From Rhexocercosporidium sp. MPI-PUGE-AT-0058 (taxonomy: Eukaryota > Ascomycota > Leotiomycetes > Helotiales), in NCBI GenBank assembly GCA_020746875.1, contig JAGTJL010000003.1:1-64000 (forward strand): 64,000 nucleotides of DNA, read 5' to 3'. The notes beneath the pieces were generated by a model. That model was not told the origin of the DNA. It saw only the letters and a list, made by a program, of their open reading frames with translations, and did no database searches. The position numbers and the translations under genes were made by a program. Shown here piece by piece: positions 13,205-26,070 of the stretch; position 1 is the stretch's first letter, and every line of letters begins with the position of its first letter.

Positions 13205-14373
13205 TAACTGCTATAGCTATTATAACTTAATTTAATTTAGAAATAATTTAATTTAATATGATAAATACTTTTATTAACGCTAAACGAAGTGAAATAAGTA
13301 CTCGCATACGCTGCTATTTATCGGACGGCTTTAAATAAGACGGAAAAGTAATAAAAGTTAATCGCGTATTTTACGGATTCAAAGACTCACCGGCGTTATA
13401 ATATAATGACTTCATTTATACTTTAATAATTTTAAAGTTAATCGCTTATAAAAAAAAGCCTTCTATATTTATGAATAAGTAACGTACGATATTTATAATA
13501 TTTTATATTAACGATATTTAAGTGCTCTATTATAGTTCGGCTTTTAAAAACGCTAAACTAATTATCGACGGCTTAAATATAATATATAAGCTTACTAAAG
13601 AAAAGCAAACGGAATAATTCTTAGGCGTTCGTATTATTAAAAATTAATTAACGAAGACTATTTCTTTAATATATAATACTTATATTTAAAAAGTTACTTT
13701 TCGATTTAAATTAATAAATAGAAATTGCTTAAGTATATTATTATCTTAAGTCGAGCTATTAAAAAATTAAAAATAAGTTATTTTAGCTTAAATTAAGGAA
13801 TTTCAAGAGAAGATTAAATTAATACTTTATATTGCAATTATATTACGCGCAGACGTCGCTTTTATTATTTTAAAGCTTTTTTATTTTTTAATTAATTCTT
13901 TTTAAGAGTATCTAGTTATAATTAATTAAATAATTTATTATCTTTTCGGCATTTATTTCTTAGCGATCACTTATAATTATAAGCTACGCAACTCTTATCT
14001 TATAATAATATTAAATGCTTTTTTTACGAACGATATTAAAATAAGGCGATCTTTTAATAAATATATTTTTATATTTTTTAAAAGTTTAATCTTTTAAAAA
14101 TTAACTTTATAAAATATAATTATTACGTTTATAATATAAGTAAAGCTTCTTAAAATTAAGCGTACCGGTAAAGAACTTATAATATTTTAGCGATTTTTTT
14201 AAGAATTACGCTTTAATATAAGAATAATTTAAATAATTTTTTATAATAATTAATAAATAATTCAATTAATCGTTAAGGAAAATCAGCGTATTTTTACTAA
14301 ATTACGCTACGTTAATATTTAAAATATATAATTATATTAAAAGTTTCAGAAAAGTACTTTTATAATAAAATAT
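13205..14373 (+). mobile_element. Copia-B, reverse transcriptase and RNase H portion
   Basis: The Copia RT frame broken at 6462 resumes here. Blocks resembling NLEI, INTFINAKRSE, VFYGFKDSPAL and FYINDI (canonical YVDD) appear in order at 13230-13530. The RNase H block (RRSFNKYIF-like) follows at about 14040-14090, with the RLRHVDIHN-like block near 14300. Stops are frequent. The frame is broken again at 14373 by the 183-bp unit and resumes at 14557. Confidence 0.85.
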
Positions 14374-14556
14374 TGTAGTATAAAAGTGGATTAAAGCACT
14401 GTAAGCAGTTGTAATTAAATTAAAGTAATTAATTGTTTTCTAAAAGCTCCAAGAATCAGAAGAAGACAGTTGTTCTCCTGAAGGCGGTCTACAGTAGCAG
14501 AACCTAATTAGGTCACGTGCAGTACCAAGAGAGCAGCTGCCCGTGCCTATACGACA
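14374..14556 (+). repeat. 183-bp LTR-like unit (solo LTR) inside Copia-B RNase H
   Basis: The unit begins TGTAGTATAAAAGTGG and ends CCTATACGACA. It is flanked on both sides by AATAT (14369-14373 and 14557-14561). TG...CA ends with a 5-bp duplication are the mark of an LTR left as a solo copy. Removing the unit and one AATAT rejoins the Copia-B RNase H frame. It is less RIP-mutated than its host. Three other copies, all in the opposite orientation, lie at 1692, 23860 and 28665. Confidence 0.8.
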
Positions 14557-14700
14557 AATATCTTCTTATAAGTTATATACTAGCTAACGGACTTATTAAA
14601 AACCTTTCTCGGCAGAAATTTAAAGTATTTATTACTTTTATTAACTTAATAGATATTCGTACTTAATTAAAATAATTCTTTTAAGAAACTCGCTTTAAAA
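14557..14700 (+). pseudogene. Copia-B RNase H C-terminal tail
   Basis: The frame resumes after the solo LTR with a block reading ANGLIKNLSRQKF-like, the usual end of Copia RNase H (ADGLTKALPRQKF). The reading frame fades out after about 14680. Confidence 0.75.
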
Positions 14701-15647
14701 TAGTTTTTTTATATATATTCTTTACTTTTTATTTATTTTTAAAGTAATTATATAATAAGTTTATTTTTTAATTAAAGAGCTTTATTTATATTATTATATA
14801 TTCTTTTATAAAATTCCTTTTTATAAGTTTTTATTTATAATTTTATTTTATTAGAAATTAATTAAGCTCGGGGATATAAATTATTATATTTTAAAGAAAA
14901 TTAATTACTTTTAACGATTCTTTAATTTAAAAGCAAACGCAAGTTTTAGTTTTAAAATATAAAGAAATACTTAAAGAATAAAAGGTTTTTAAGCTTTAAA
15001 AAATTAAAAAGCAGCTTATTTATTAAAAAGTAAAAGGCTTAAAACTTCCCGAATTAGCTTGCTTAAAGCATTAATTATTATATTAACTAGTTTTTTAACG
15101 CGAGCAGCTTAAGCTTTTTATTTAAGAATAAGAATAATTCCACGAGCAGATATAATTTAATAAGCCAGAATATTAAGATTAAGATTATAAGCGCGAGCAG
15201 CTCCGGTAACAGCTTTAATAATAGCAGCGCGAGCAGCTTTAACAGTAGTAATAGCAGTAGAATAATTAGCTATTCTTTTATTATTCTTCTTAACGAAAAG
15301 AGCACCCGTAGCGGCAGTAATCTTTGCTTTAGTAATACGAATATAAGCTGTAAAAGTAATCAAAAGTTCTTCTTCTTCTTCTTTTAAGAGATTAATTAAA
15401 TTAATTTAATTTTCTGGAAATAAAGTAAGTAACTTATCGTTCTCTTTATTATTATTATCTTCATTATTACCTTTAAATCCATTAGCAGCTCCTAAAGCAA
15501 TTCTATTATTAAAACTAATAGCAGCGCCAGCAGCAGTAATTTTATTAATATTATTACCCTTAAAAGCGGCATAAACCGGGATTCTTAACTATTTTAGCTC
15601 TTAGAAAAATTAGTAATAAATTAAAAAGCAAAAAAAGAATAACTAAA
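14701..15647 (-). pseudogene. AT-rich region with a minus-strand Ala/Lys-rich frame of unknown origin
   Basis: A minus-strand frame runs discontinuously from about 15580 to 15160, rich in Ala, Lys, Asn and Ile, with an acidic Glu run near 15390. It looks like a RIP-altered low-complexity part of an older coding sequence, but I do not recognise the family. The plus strand at 14860-14880 could belong to the Copia-B 3' end. No function can be assigned. Confidence 0.35.
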
Positions 15648-15843
15648 TATTGTGCAACATACCTTGAGGCTCCACAGAGGCGAATATTAAGTCAATTAAA
15701 AGCTGCGCAGTTGCGTATATATCTGTTACTATATTATTCCATATGGCGCATTCAAGCTCCTTTAATAAGGGAGCTTATTAGCGCCATGATTTTAATAATC
15801 TTGATTAAGCTCGTTTAGCCAACTAACCATAACCTATACGATA
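15648..15843 (-). repeat. 3' LTR of Copia-A
   Basis: It is 196 bp and matches 22910-23095. The minus-strand start was TGTCGTA (now TATCGTA) and the end was ...ACAACA (now ACAATA). In element orientation a G-rich tract lies directly upstream (plus strand 15844-15852), fitting a polypurine tract. Confidence 0.85.
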
Positions 15844-16029
15844 CACCCCCTCGCTAAAGACAATACGTAACTTTAGCGAAGTAAACAAGTGCATAATAAT
15901 TATAATAAATAATAATAAAATAATAAATAATAAGGAAAAGTAATAACTAATAATTAAAGCAAACATATTTAACGTATAAGCGAGAGTATATAAACAGCTC
16001 CCCCCCCCCGTAACTTCCTTTTATAAGCA

Positions 16030-16990
16030 TATTAAATTCAAAATAAGTCGTATTTTTGCCGCCAAGTTGGCCGCCCGTGCCTCCCGCCTCTTTAATCTCG
16101 CTACTACTCGTATAACTAAAAAGGTATATTTTCTTTTATCTTTTATATCTTTAAGTTTAGTTTCTGATATTATTTAAATTAAAAAATCAAGAGATTAAGT
16201 AAATTAAAATATATTAATTAATTATAATAGCCTATTACCGCCCCTCGCCCTCCCCTTCGCCGTCGCCCTCGCATTCCTTCTCCTACGCCCCCTCCTGCCG
16301 CCCCTACTATTCCCGCCCGCCGGCGTGCTAAGGCAAGTGCTAATAAAGAAGTCCTCTACTCGATATACGTTAAAGCTGCCTTAAAGGGTGACTTTTTTAT
16401 TAATATTTATTAAAATATTATTAATTCGGCTCGATGCTTTTAGTGCTATAGCCAGAATTATAATTATATTAGTCTTATTAGGCTTGCTATCGCGGTGGCT
16501 TTTGCCGCCTTTATAAAGGAAAAGCGTAATACCTCTTGCACCCGCGTAAGTTTGGCTTTAATTCTTATATTTTAAAGTTAATTAACTCTAAGTAATAATT
16601 AAGAAATCTTTAAGCTTCGGTCCGTAATACTCTTATTACGCCTAATATATTTATCTTATTTTTATAAATAGCTTTAAAAAATCTAACTTTAATTATTTAA
16701 TTATTACTGCCGCCCCCGCCCCGGCCCCCGCCCCCGTCGTCCCTGCCCTTACTCCCCGCCTAATCCTCTTACTTACTCGGGTTAGTGCTAGTGCTAATAC
16801 TATTAATATTAATGTTATTATTAATAATATGGCCGCCCGCCGCCGCCGTATTAAGGAGTTATTAATAAAGTTAATAGATTTATTAATAATTTAGTTCGCG
16901 ACTTAATAACGACTTAAGAACGTGCCCTTTTAAAGTTATAATTTACTATCTTATAAGTAACTTAAGAACGGGCCCTTTTATACTTACTTA
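16030..16990 (+). pseudogene. Antisense GC-rich, apparently intron-containing frame inside Copia-A
   Basis: Opposite to Copia-A, a plus-strand frame reads SRIFAAKLAARASRLFNLAT-like up to 16123. It is interrupted by a GT...ATAG segment (16124-16230) and continues as a Pro/Arg/Ala-rich stretch and then a short domain-like segment. That segment ends at a CGC|GTAAGT donor at 16546, and further Pro-rich coding-like sequence follows at 16700-16850. It stands out by high GC in an AT-rich element. Stops from RIP (for example near 16410 and 16445) mean it is probably dead now. I do not recognise the protein. It could be a captured host gene piece or an extra element gene. Confidence 0.45.
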
Positions 16991-19900
16991 CGTTAATTTA
17001 ATTATGGCTTTAGCCAGAATGGAATTCTTACTTTTTAATAATTTAAAAAGAAATATACTTTACGTAATTATATTAACTTAAAAAGTACTTTAAAATATAA
17101 AGAAAATAAAAGAGTATATTTATAATAAAGTACAAGCTTCAATTAAGCTTCTCTACCGACGCTCTAACGTCTTATAAATTAAGTAATACGACAAAAGTCT
17201 CAAACTTCTGTCGTAAAAGGTTTTTAATAAGGCTATTAATATATATTTCACTTATAAGTAAATATATAACTTTAAAACTTCCTTTTTAATACTCTTAATA
17301 TAGCTATATATTTTGAATATTAACGTACTTAAGCTTAATTAATATACGCTAGTTTTCTCCAATTATAAGCTTAATCGTCTATTAATTATCACAAAAGATA
17401 TTCTAAGGGCACCTTATATTAAGGTATATCTCCACAAAAAGCCTTTATAATATTATAATTATCTTTATAATTCGCTTCACTCTTAAGAGCTCAGCTTTAG
17501 TTGTCGAGGTAGTAATTATATCTTATTTAATTGCCATTTATAATATAATACCTCTAAATAAAATAATAATAAGCCCTTATAAAAAACGCCTAGTTTTCAA
17601 ATCATTTATAAAAAAAGTATTAAAGGCTATTATAAGTTATGTCTCGCTCTCTTAACGACTATAAATAATGCCTAAAAAGCGTATTCTAAAGAAGTAATAT
17701 ATAATCTAATTTACAGCTTATAAGTGCTTTTGACTTAGATTCGTCAAGAAATATAATAATTATAAAGCTATAAAAGCTACATCTAATTTAAGCATAATAG
17801 CTAAGTACAATACGAAACCGACCTTCTCTTAGTATTCTTTAACTTAATTTATAATTACCTTAGCGGTGTTCTTGACTAAGTCATAATATAGTAAAAGAGT
17901 ACTCGGGCAATTGCCATTTATTAAGTTAAATTTTTAAGCTACCTTTTTTATATACGTATTATAAATAAGCGTAATTGTCTTCGCATATCTATTACGTATA
18001 ATTCGCACTCCTAAAAACTATTCCATATCTCCTATTATAATGAGTTTATAGACGTTATTTAAGCTATCGATAATTTTAATTATTATAAAAAGATTTAAGT
18101 TATAATATAATATTTATATATTATTTACATAAAAGGCCACAAATACTATTCGCTTATTATTCGTAAAAATATAAGGCTCTTTTACAAATAGTACAAAACT
18201 AAGGCTTTTAAGTGTAATTAAGAAGTCGCTATATTATAAAGCTAAAGAATCGCGGAGGCCATATAAGGCTCTATTAATCTCTATAATTATATCGGGTTAT
18301 TTAAAACCGTCGGGGAGATAATAATAGACAAGTGCATTTCATTTATCTTGTTCTACATTAATAAACGTATTCACGACGTTATATTATTTAACCTTTAAGT
18401 TAAATTATACTATTATAACTATTACGACGTAAAAAGACTTTACTACTAGCGTAAAAGCGTATATAAAGAATATTATGATATCTTCCTGTAAATCACTCTT
18501 AATAACGACTCGCGATTTAATACGCATAAGCTGTCTCGTTAAATTAACTTTATAAGTAAATACTTATTTTAATAATATAAGCGTTGTCTTCGCATCTGCC
18601 TTTAGCACGACATGCCAGTACTTCTTAACTTAGAGATTTTTTATTTCTTTACGCGCGTCTTCCTTAAAGTGTTCTCCTCATAAGTGCTATTCTAAATCCT
18701 TTTAATACTTTAATACTCGTAAGAGCTTTACTTAATGTAATTATATTAATTTAGAGCTTACAGTTACTTATACTCTAATCGATTCGCCACTAACTACAAC
18801 TATAAATATAATATATATAGTTTTATAATCTTTTCCATTTTTACGCGTTATCTTATTATTTTAAAATATCATAATAAAAAATGCGATATACGTATAATTT
18901 TTATTTATTTAGTCCATAGATTCGGCGTTTAAAAGCTCCCTTATCGTAAAAAAATATATTCTCAGCCTTTTCTTAAACCGTCTATTTAATTATATTGCCT
19001 TTCTTACTTAACGTCTCCGCTGAGCTCGAGTAACAAAGCGTAATTAACTTTAGTTTAATACTTAAAGCACTTCGTCGAGGGTCTTTTAAGTCATATTATC
19101 TTCTAAAAGATATTATAATAATATATTCGACAGTATATTTTTTAAGAAAAGTTATTAATCTTTTTTAAGCTCGCCGTAATCCTCCTCTAACGAGGTGTTT
19201 TCGTACTCTAAAGCATTTCCTGAGCTTATACTAATTACTTTAGTTTAGCGTAATAATTAACTTTAATTGTTTTATAATCTATTTTAAATTATAACTTAAA
19301 GTATTAAGTTATGCGCACCTTTAATCTAAAGTAATTATTTCCTACTTATAATACTCCTCTTAGGCTCGAAATGTTCGTTTCGTCGTGTTTAACTTCGAGT
19401 CTGTCTTAATATACTTAAGCTTTTTAATATTACTAAAATATTTATGTCGTTATTATTAAGCTTTATATTATCTTCTAACGTATTAACTCGTAAATCTAAA
19501 AGAATTAGCTTATTTTAATACTTTTATAAAACAAATAATCCCGCCTTTTTTAAAATTATAAACTCTATAATTACGTGTAAAACTATTTCTTTAAAAACTT
19601 CGTCGACTTCTATTAAATTAAATAAGAGCTCGTCTAATTTAATATTATTTTTAACTTATATATATTCGTCTTTTACGTATTTAATAGCTAACTCGACGTC
19701 TTAAGCGGCTTCAGGCTTTATAAGTATATTAACGACTTATTTAAATATTAATAATAATTAGCCGACCACCGCCTACTTATTATAAAACTATATTTTATTA
19801 AAAATAACGTTTCAGGTACGTATTATATACTTTAGCTAAGATATTCAAATCTTATATATATTAATTGCGTAATAACTAACTAAGTATTTAATATACTCCT

Positions 19901-22900
19901 TAAGGTTGATTTTAAAGCCTTTTTTGTCATAAAGAGCTTATCGGTCTTTAATTATCGCGTAAGCTTTAGCGTTATACACAAAGATATTACTTTAATCAGG
20001 CCTCAAATCGACTAACAATCTTTTTATTACCTTTAAGTCGTATTATTAAAAATATTATTTAAATTATGTCTTTAGCACTTCGTTTAGTAATTATATAGCT
20101 CTTTTGGCAAGTAACGACATATTATAAAAATACGTAGCTATTAAAACAGCTTTTAGCTATAACTTAAATAATAAGTTAATATTTATTATTATCTTTAAGG
20201 CTTTAATAATAAGTTCTCCGCCAGCTCTCTTTACACCTCCATTCGGCTTATGCGTATAAACTAAAGTAAGCTCTAGCTCTATACCACTGTTTAATGCCTA
20301 TTAATTATACTTTATTCAGTATTTTATACTAATTACCGACGTATTATTATTAAACCTAATTTTATATATAATAAAGCCGTATTAACGTCTAGTCTATATC
20401 TCAAACGTCTTAAACACGCCCATAACAAAGTCTTAAGATTTACTAATAAACGTAAATATAAAAAACTTTCTATTATATTTATTTTTAATTAATAATAACT
20501 AATATATCCTATTATAACTTATAAGGTAATCAAATAAGTCTTATGCGATTCTAAAGAAAGGTCTCAGGGACTTATTATTTAATTCCTTACGTAATAATTA
20601 TTGACTTAAGTATATTATAATACAATTTTCGCATTTTATACGCGTAATTCTATCGATTTAAATATTACGTACATACTTCACTAAAGCTTCTAGAGCTATT
20701 TTACCGAGGTGACCGGCGCGTAAGTGCTATATCTGTACTATATCGCTCCGAGGTCGTAAGAAATTATATATTAATTAAAAAGTATACTTTTTAAAAGAAT
20801 ATAATCGTCTACTAATTATTAAGTATATTATTATAATAAGAGATTTACGAGCTTTTATAAAAGCATACAATTGTAAAAAGCACAAGTAGTTATTAATAAA
20901 CTTATATTTAAATACTATAAAGTTCTACTTACGCTATAAGTTTCTCACTATATAACTATCTTTAACATTGCCTACTCGTAAAGTCGTATCAACACTATTA
21001 TACCACACCCTTAACTATATAAAAAAGCTCTTAAAAATAATATTAACGTTAAACCCTTTTATAATAGCCACATTACTTAATATTAAATTCTAAGTATATA
21101 ATCCTTTAAAACTATATAAAGCGTTTTCAAAGACGCGTATATCTTTACTTATAATTAATAAACTTAAAGTACTAACATTAATTGTATCTCTTATAATACG
21201 TTTGAAACTGCTAAAGACGAGTTTATTAATATTATTAATTAAGTAAATAGCACCGCAATTATTAATAAGCGTATTATTTAACAAAGGGTAGCGTTAAAAC
21301 TCTATAATAGTATAAATACTAAGACTTAAAGTATTATCGCAAAGTATATTGTTAAGAAGCTTTAGGTCGATTATAATTATATTAATATTTAAACTATCTT
21401 ATAAAGCTTTGCCTTTGCCTTTATCACTTATAAGTACAGCGGCATTAAGTGATTTAATATTTATAATAAGTTTAGAATTATTATTATAATTGACTCTAGT
21501 GATTTTGACGACTACGACATACTTTTATTCTTCTTTAACTATAATTATCTTAAGCTCTTTAAAGTCTGCAGTTTCCAACTTCTTATGGATTACTAATACC
21601 TTATCAGTATTTAATATATACTTTATGCTTTTAGAAGTCGTTTTATTAATTATATAACGTAATCTTTAATACTTAAGCGGCTTAAAGAAATGCTTATTAT
21701 TCATACCGTATAAATATAAACTACCTTAGCCTCGAGAGCGAGATTTATTAAAGCTTACATTTAACGTATTAGTATTAATTCCTTTAAGAGTTAAATATTA
21801 ACCGCCTCCTCTTCTTTAACGCCTGGGCTTCCTAAATATAATATACTCTTAGTTTATGCCGAGGAGCACTTATATATAATTATTAAAAGTAAACTCATAT
21901 TCTTTTTTAAGTTAATTGTCGCGTATAACTGTGCTAAAAATAAGATTTACTTAATCTAGGTGTATATAAATTCCTACCGCACATACCACTTCTTTAAAGT
22001 CATAGTACTTTTAACGTCAAGTATATTATACGTTTTAATATTCTTATAAACTTTTAAAAAGTCTCTTATTTATTAATTAACGTTAACTTTTCCTTTATAT
22101 GCTTCTTTTAAAACCTTTTTGTATTTTATAATTATAATAATAAAAACTAACGATTTTAACGGTATTATATCGCGCTAAAGTGTGCTAACTAACGATTATA
22201 TACTTAATTTACTCTTATTAGCCAGTTCTTTAATCGTAAAGTTTAAGAACGAATCGTCTACCGTTTCGGAGAGCTAATTATATAAAGCTATATACTTATT
22301 ATTTTAGCTCGTCTATTTAGCCAGCGTATACTAATACTCTTTAGCTTATATTATATAAATTTATTATATTTTTATAATTGTCGAGTAAAGAAGTAAATTA
22401 GCTTCTTCTAAACTTATTCCTTTTATTAAGGCATCTTTATTAAACGATTTAGGCGTTGAAAACGGCTATAAGTTTATTACTTTCTAAGTTATAATATTAA
22501 CGTAATACTAATCCAATTATATCTTTACTACTTATTAAGTAGTGCTTTCAAGCGTTAAAGCCTTTAGTCAGAGTTCTAGAATATAACCTATTATAAGAAC
22601 GGCAGGATTTACTATATTTAATACATTTATAAACGTAATATAGAAATTCAATCGCAGGTATTATATCGCCTAATCCTTCCGTGCCTTTAAGGTATAATCC
22701 GTAAGTAGTTTTGAAAATAATATTATCTATTTAAGGTATACTAATAATATAGCGTCGAGAATATTTAATAGTTTAAGAGTTATTAATAAATTTAAAGAGT
22801 TACGACAACTTTTAAATAACAATATAAAATGCCTTTATAGAGCCACGTTAGTATGTACATGCGATTAAGAAGCTTTTTATAGCTCACGGGGCTCATAACT

Positions 22901-22909
22901 ATTATGTAA

Positions 22910-23095
22910 TATATCTTAAGGCTTTATAGAGGCGAATATTAAGTTAATTGAAAGCTATGTAATTGCGTATATATTTGTTGTTATATTATTTTATATAGCG
23001 CATTTAAGCTCCTTTAATAAGGGAGCTTACTGGCGCCATGATTTTGGTAGTCTTAATTGGGCTCGCTTAGCCAACCAACTATAACTTGTACGACA
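22910..23095 (-). repeat. 5' LTR of Copia-A
   Basis: It is 186 bp. On the minus strand it starts TGTCGTACAAG and runs to ...ATTACATAATA (ACAACA before RIP). It is followed on the plus strand by CTAAA. It is slightly shorter than the 3' LTR. Confidence 0.85.
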
Positions 23096-23100
23096 CTAAA

Positions 23101-23304
23101 TTAATTTACTTTTTTATTAGTTTTATTTTTTAACGTATTATAATATACGAGAAAAAGAGCTTAGGCAGTAGCGAAAGTAATTACGTACTTATGGCCGGAC
23201 GAGTAAGCGAAGCAATAAGTATCCTTTTTAATAATATTATAATATTAATTATTACTTTTTATTTAAAAGGCGCTATTAATATAGCTTAAATAAATTATTA
23301 TATA
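23101..23304. other. AT-rich spacer, nothing recognised
   Basis: This is RIP-type sequence between Copia-A and repeat B, with no convincing frame or repeat. Confidence 0.4.
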
Positions 23305-23859
23305 AGTACCTATTAATTGCTTTAAAGTCCGGAAAGTAATAGCGGCACGGCGAAGAGCAGAAGCGGGGACGGGAGCAGCCGACAGTCGTGTTTTAACGAC
23401 GATTTTCTTTTTATTATTAATAATAATCTTAACTTATTATAAGTCAGCGGTTATTCTTTAATTAATTAATTTTTAATTAATTAATCTCCGATTAATAAAT
23501 CGAAACTAATAAATTGAAAATCGAGTTATTTACCTTACTTTAGCGAGTAAATTGTCGTTCTGTTATAACGGTTCTGGCGGAGCGCTTAAAAACACTTATA
23601 ATATCGAAAGAAGCAGTTAATTAGTTAATTAATTAATGGATTAATTAAGTAATAAATCGAAAGCAGTCGATCTGTATATTATCGAGTGTTTATAAGTTTA
23701 GGTTTAATGGGAAAATCGTTAGTTTATATAATTAGGTTATTTACTTAATTATTATATATAAGTGAATTTATTTATTTAATTCTTTTTTATTATTTACTCT
23801 CGCTTAATATAATGAATTATAATAATAATAACTTATTATTATTAATTGCTTAAAGGATA
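23305..23859. repeat. Repeat B, copy 1
   Basis: This stretch is homologous, in the same orientation, to 28098-28664. Shared landmarks are GACGGGAGCAGCCGA, CGACGATTTTCTTTTTATT and the TTAATTAATTAAT tracts. In both places the 183-bp unit follows directly. Unit B plus the 183-bp unit (about 740-750 bp) might be a long LTR or one end of an element. It carries no coding frame. Confidence 0.65.
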
Positions 23860-24044
23860 TATTATATAAGCACGGGCAGCTGCTCTCTTAATATTATACG
23901 TGACTTAATTAAGTTCTGCTATTATAAACTGCCTTTAAGAAAATAATTATTTTCTCCTAATTTTTAAAGCTTTTAGAATAATAATTAATCACTTTAATTT
24001 CAATTATAATTACTTGTAGTGCTTTAATCCACTTTTATATTACA
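23860..24044 (-). repeat. 183-bp LTR-like unit, copy 3
   Basis: This is a RIP-mutated copy of 14374-14556 in inverse orientation, attached to the right end of repeat B. Its flanks do not show a 5-bp duplication. Confidence 0.7.
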
Positions 24045-26070
24045 TATATTTATATATATACTTTTTTTGCTTATAATAATGTGTCTACTTATTAGACTTA
24101 AATTCCCCGGCGTTATCGAGCTTAAAAGCTTTAATATTCGCTATAAATTTATATTTAACGCTATTTTAATTATTAAATTAATTATTAATTATATTATAAA
24201 AGTCGATTAAGACGTTATAAGCGTCGGCTTTGAGTTTTAAGGCGTATAGCTAAATAGCTTTTAATCTTTTATATATAATAATAAGGAAATAGCGCTCTTC
24301 TTTAAGTCCTTTAACTTTAAAAGGCCCCGTAATATCGATATCGAATATAGTTAAGGGTGGCGCGTTTAATATAGGCTTTTTACTGCCGATTACGTGCATT
24401 TTGCCGCTATTATAAGCGTTATAGTCGGCTAGCTTTACGTCTTTTTGTTAGATTTTTTTTAATTTATAGCTTTTCTCGATTGTTTTAAGAATCGACTCTT
24501 ATTTATATACATTAGCTTTTTATAATAAAGGTTTAGCGGCGAATTTAAGTCTACCTAATATATTATAGGTTCGAGAGCGTTATTATCGACTTCCGCTTAA
24601 ACGTAATAAGCGTTATAGTCTTATTTAGCTTATAATTGGCTCTTTTTATGCTTTAATAAAGCACCGTTCTCGGTAAAGTTGATTAACTAGCCTTTCTTAG
24701 TCATTTCCCTTAAGCTTAAAAAGGTCGTTTTTAGCCCCGGATTATAATTTACTTATTAAATAATTACTTTTATACCGTTATTGCCTTTAATAGGAATATC
24801 TCCTGTGCTTAATATCGGTAATACGTCGCCGTTAGCGATTATAATTAATTTCCGAAAAGTAAGTTAATAATTAAATAATCATCCCTTATTAGGCGTATAG
24901 TGCTCGCTAGCACCGGAGTCTAAAACTAGTCTGTAATTATAAACGGTTCTAAAAGCTTAATTTACAATATCTCCTTTTAATTAGTCAGAATCAGACTCGC
25001 TTAATTCTTTTATAATATTTACAAAAGTACTTATAAATAAGAAAGGTTTAAGCTGCACTTTAGGCTTTATATTTGATTTACCTTTTAATAAGTCGCTTGC
25101 GTATGCCTTTATAAGCTTTCTAGCCGTCACGTGCTTATTTGGCGGTATAATAGTCTTAGATACGGCCATAATAGCCTTCGTAAATTGTGTTTTTAATTTG
25201 CTTTTTGACTCCTTAGCCTTTTTAGCTTTATTAGGCTTTTTATTCGGATTTTCCGAATTATTAAGCTTTAGCTCAGGGTATAAGACCTAGTACGTAGACG
25301 TTAAATGTCCCGTGATTTTGCACTTATTGCAGTGCTTCTTATTACCGCCTTTGCCGCTTTTAAACGCTTTATTAGCGTTAAGGTCGGCGTTAGCGCCTAT
25401 GCGAGCTTCTTCCAAAATTAGGTCGTTAATTAGACTGTTAATATCGATATTCTTGAGATCACCTAATATTTTCTTGTATTTACGAGACGAAAAGGCGTCA
25501 AAAGAGCTCGGCAAGCCTTTTAATATTAAGTTAGTAATTACAGGCTTAGGAATCTCGTAGTCTAATTGCTTTAAGTATATGGCGCTTAATTGAATTACGC
25601 TAATATATTCGTTTATACTCTTATAAGAGCTGTAATTAGAATCGACGATTTGATTTATATAACGGCCGATTAGCTTAAGCGTTAATTAGCCGAAAGTAAA
25701 TTAAGTAGCGTTCTATAGCTTTTTAGCCGTATCTTTGTCTTTAAATCGCTTTTAATTCTTAAGCAATATAATCGACTTTAGCGCCTTTAGCGCTTTTTGA
25801 CTTTACGTCTTAAAGTAGTCTAGCTTCTCGTAATATTTTACAGCTAACTCATGAGAATAAGAGGCTAATACGGTTTTACTTCCTTCGGTACCCTTAGCGT
25901 AATATAAGGATTAGTCCGGAAGTAAAGCTTTGCCGGAAATATAAGACATATAGCCGTTAATTTCTAGGAATAGATTAGCGAGATTTATTTACTTAATATA
26001 ATTAGACTTCCTTATTAGCTTCTCTCCCTTAAAGGCAGTAGCAGCCATTTTAAGCTTGTCTCGATTGAGT
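24045..26070 (-). mobile_element. Copia-C gag-protease-partial integrase remnant
   Basis: On the minus strand, starting near 26050 with MAATAFKGEKLIRKSNY-like, a UBN2-type Copia gag is readable. It includes LKGLPSSFDAF at about 25510 and a zinc knuckle CNKCKITGHLTSTY (last Cys changed to Tyr) at about 25300. The protease block VLDSGASEHYTPNKG follows near 24900, then a pre-integrase/integrase start down to 24100. Reverse transcriptase and RNase H are missing. It is less mutated than Copia-A and Copia-B: two open stretches of more than 60 codons remain (25287-25514, 24981-25169). Confidence 0.78.

Larger units (their letters stand above)
15648..23095 (-). mobile_element. Complete Copia-A retrotransposon, RIP-inactivated
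   Basis: The element is 7448 bp, bounded by two LTRs and flanked by the 5-bp duplication CTAAA (15643-15647 and 23096-23100). On the minus strand the order is: gag at about 22850-21400; protease with a DCGA block at about 21250; pre-integrase zinc finger (HLRAGHL-like, then CENC) near 20690-20600; integrase to about 19600; reverse transcriptase 18480-17850 (DGFK, NRALYGLRDS, FYVNNI blocks); RNase H to about 17150. Stops are spread through all domains. The 1.3 kb between the end of pol and the 3' LTR is unusually long and holds an antisense GC-rich frame. Confidence 0.88.

Noticed and set aside
23096..23100. AATAT as the target duplication of Copia-A
   Set aside because: AATAT precedes the left LTR only if three terminal bases are excluded; including them gives a perfect CTAAA pair on both sides.
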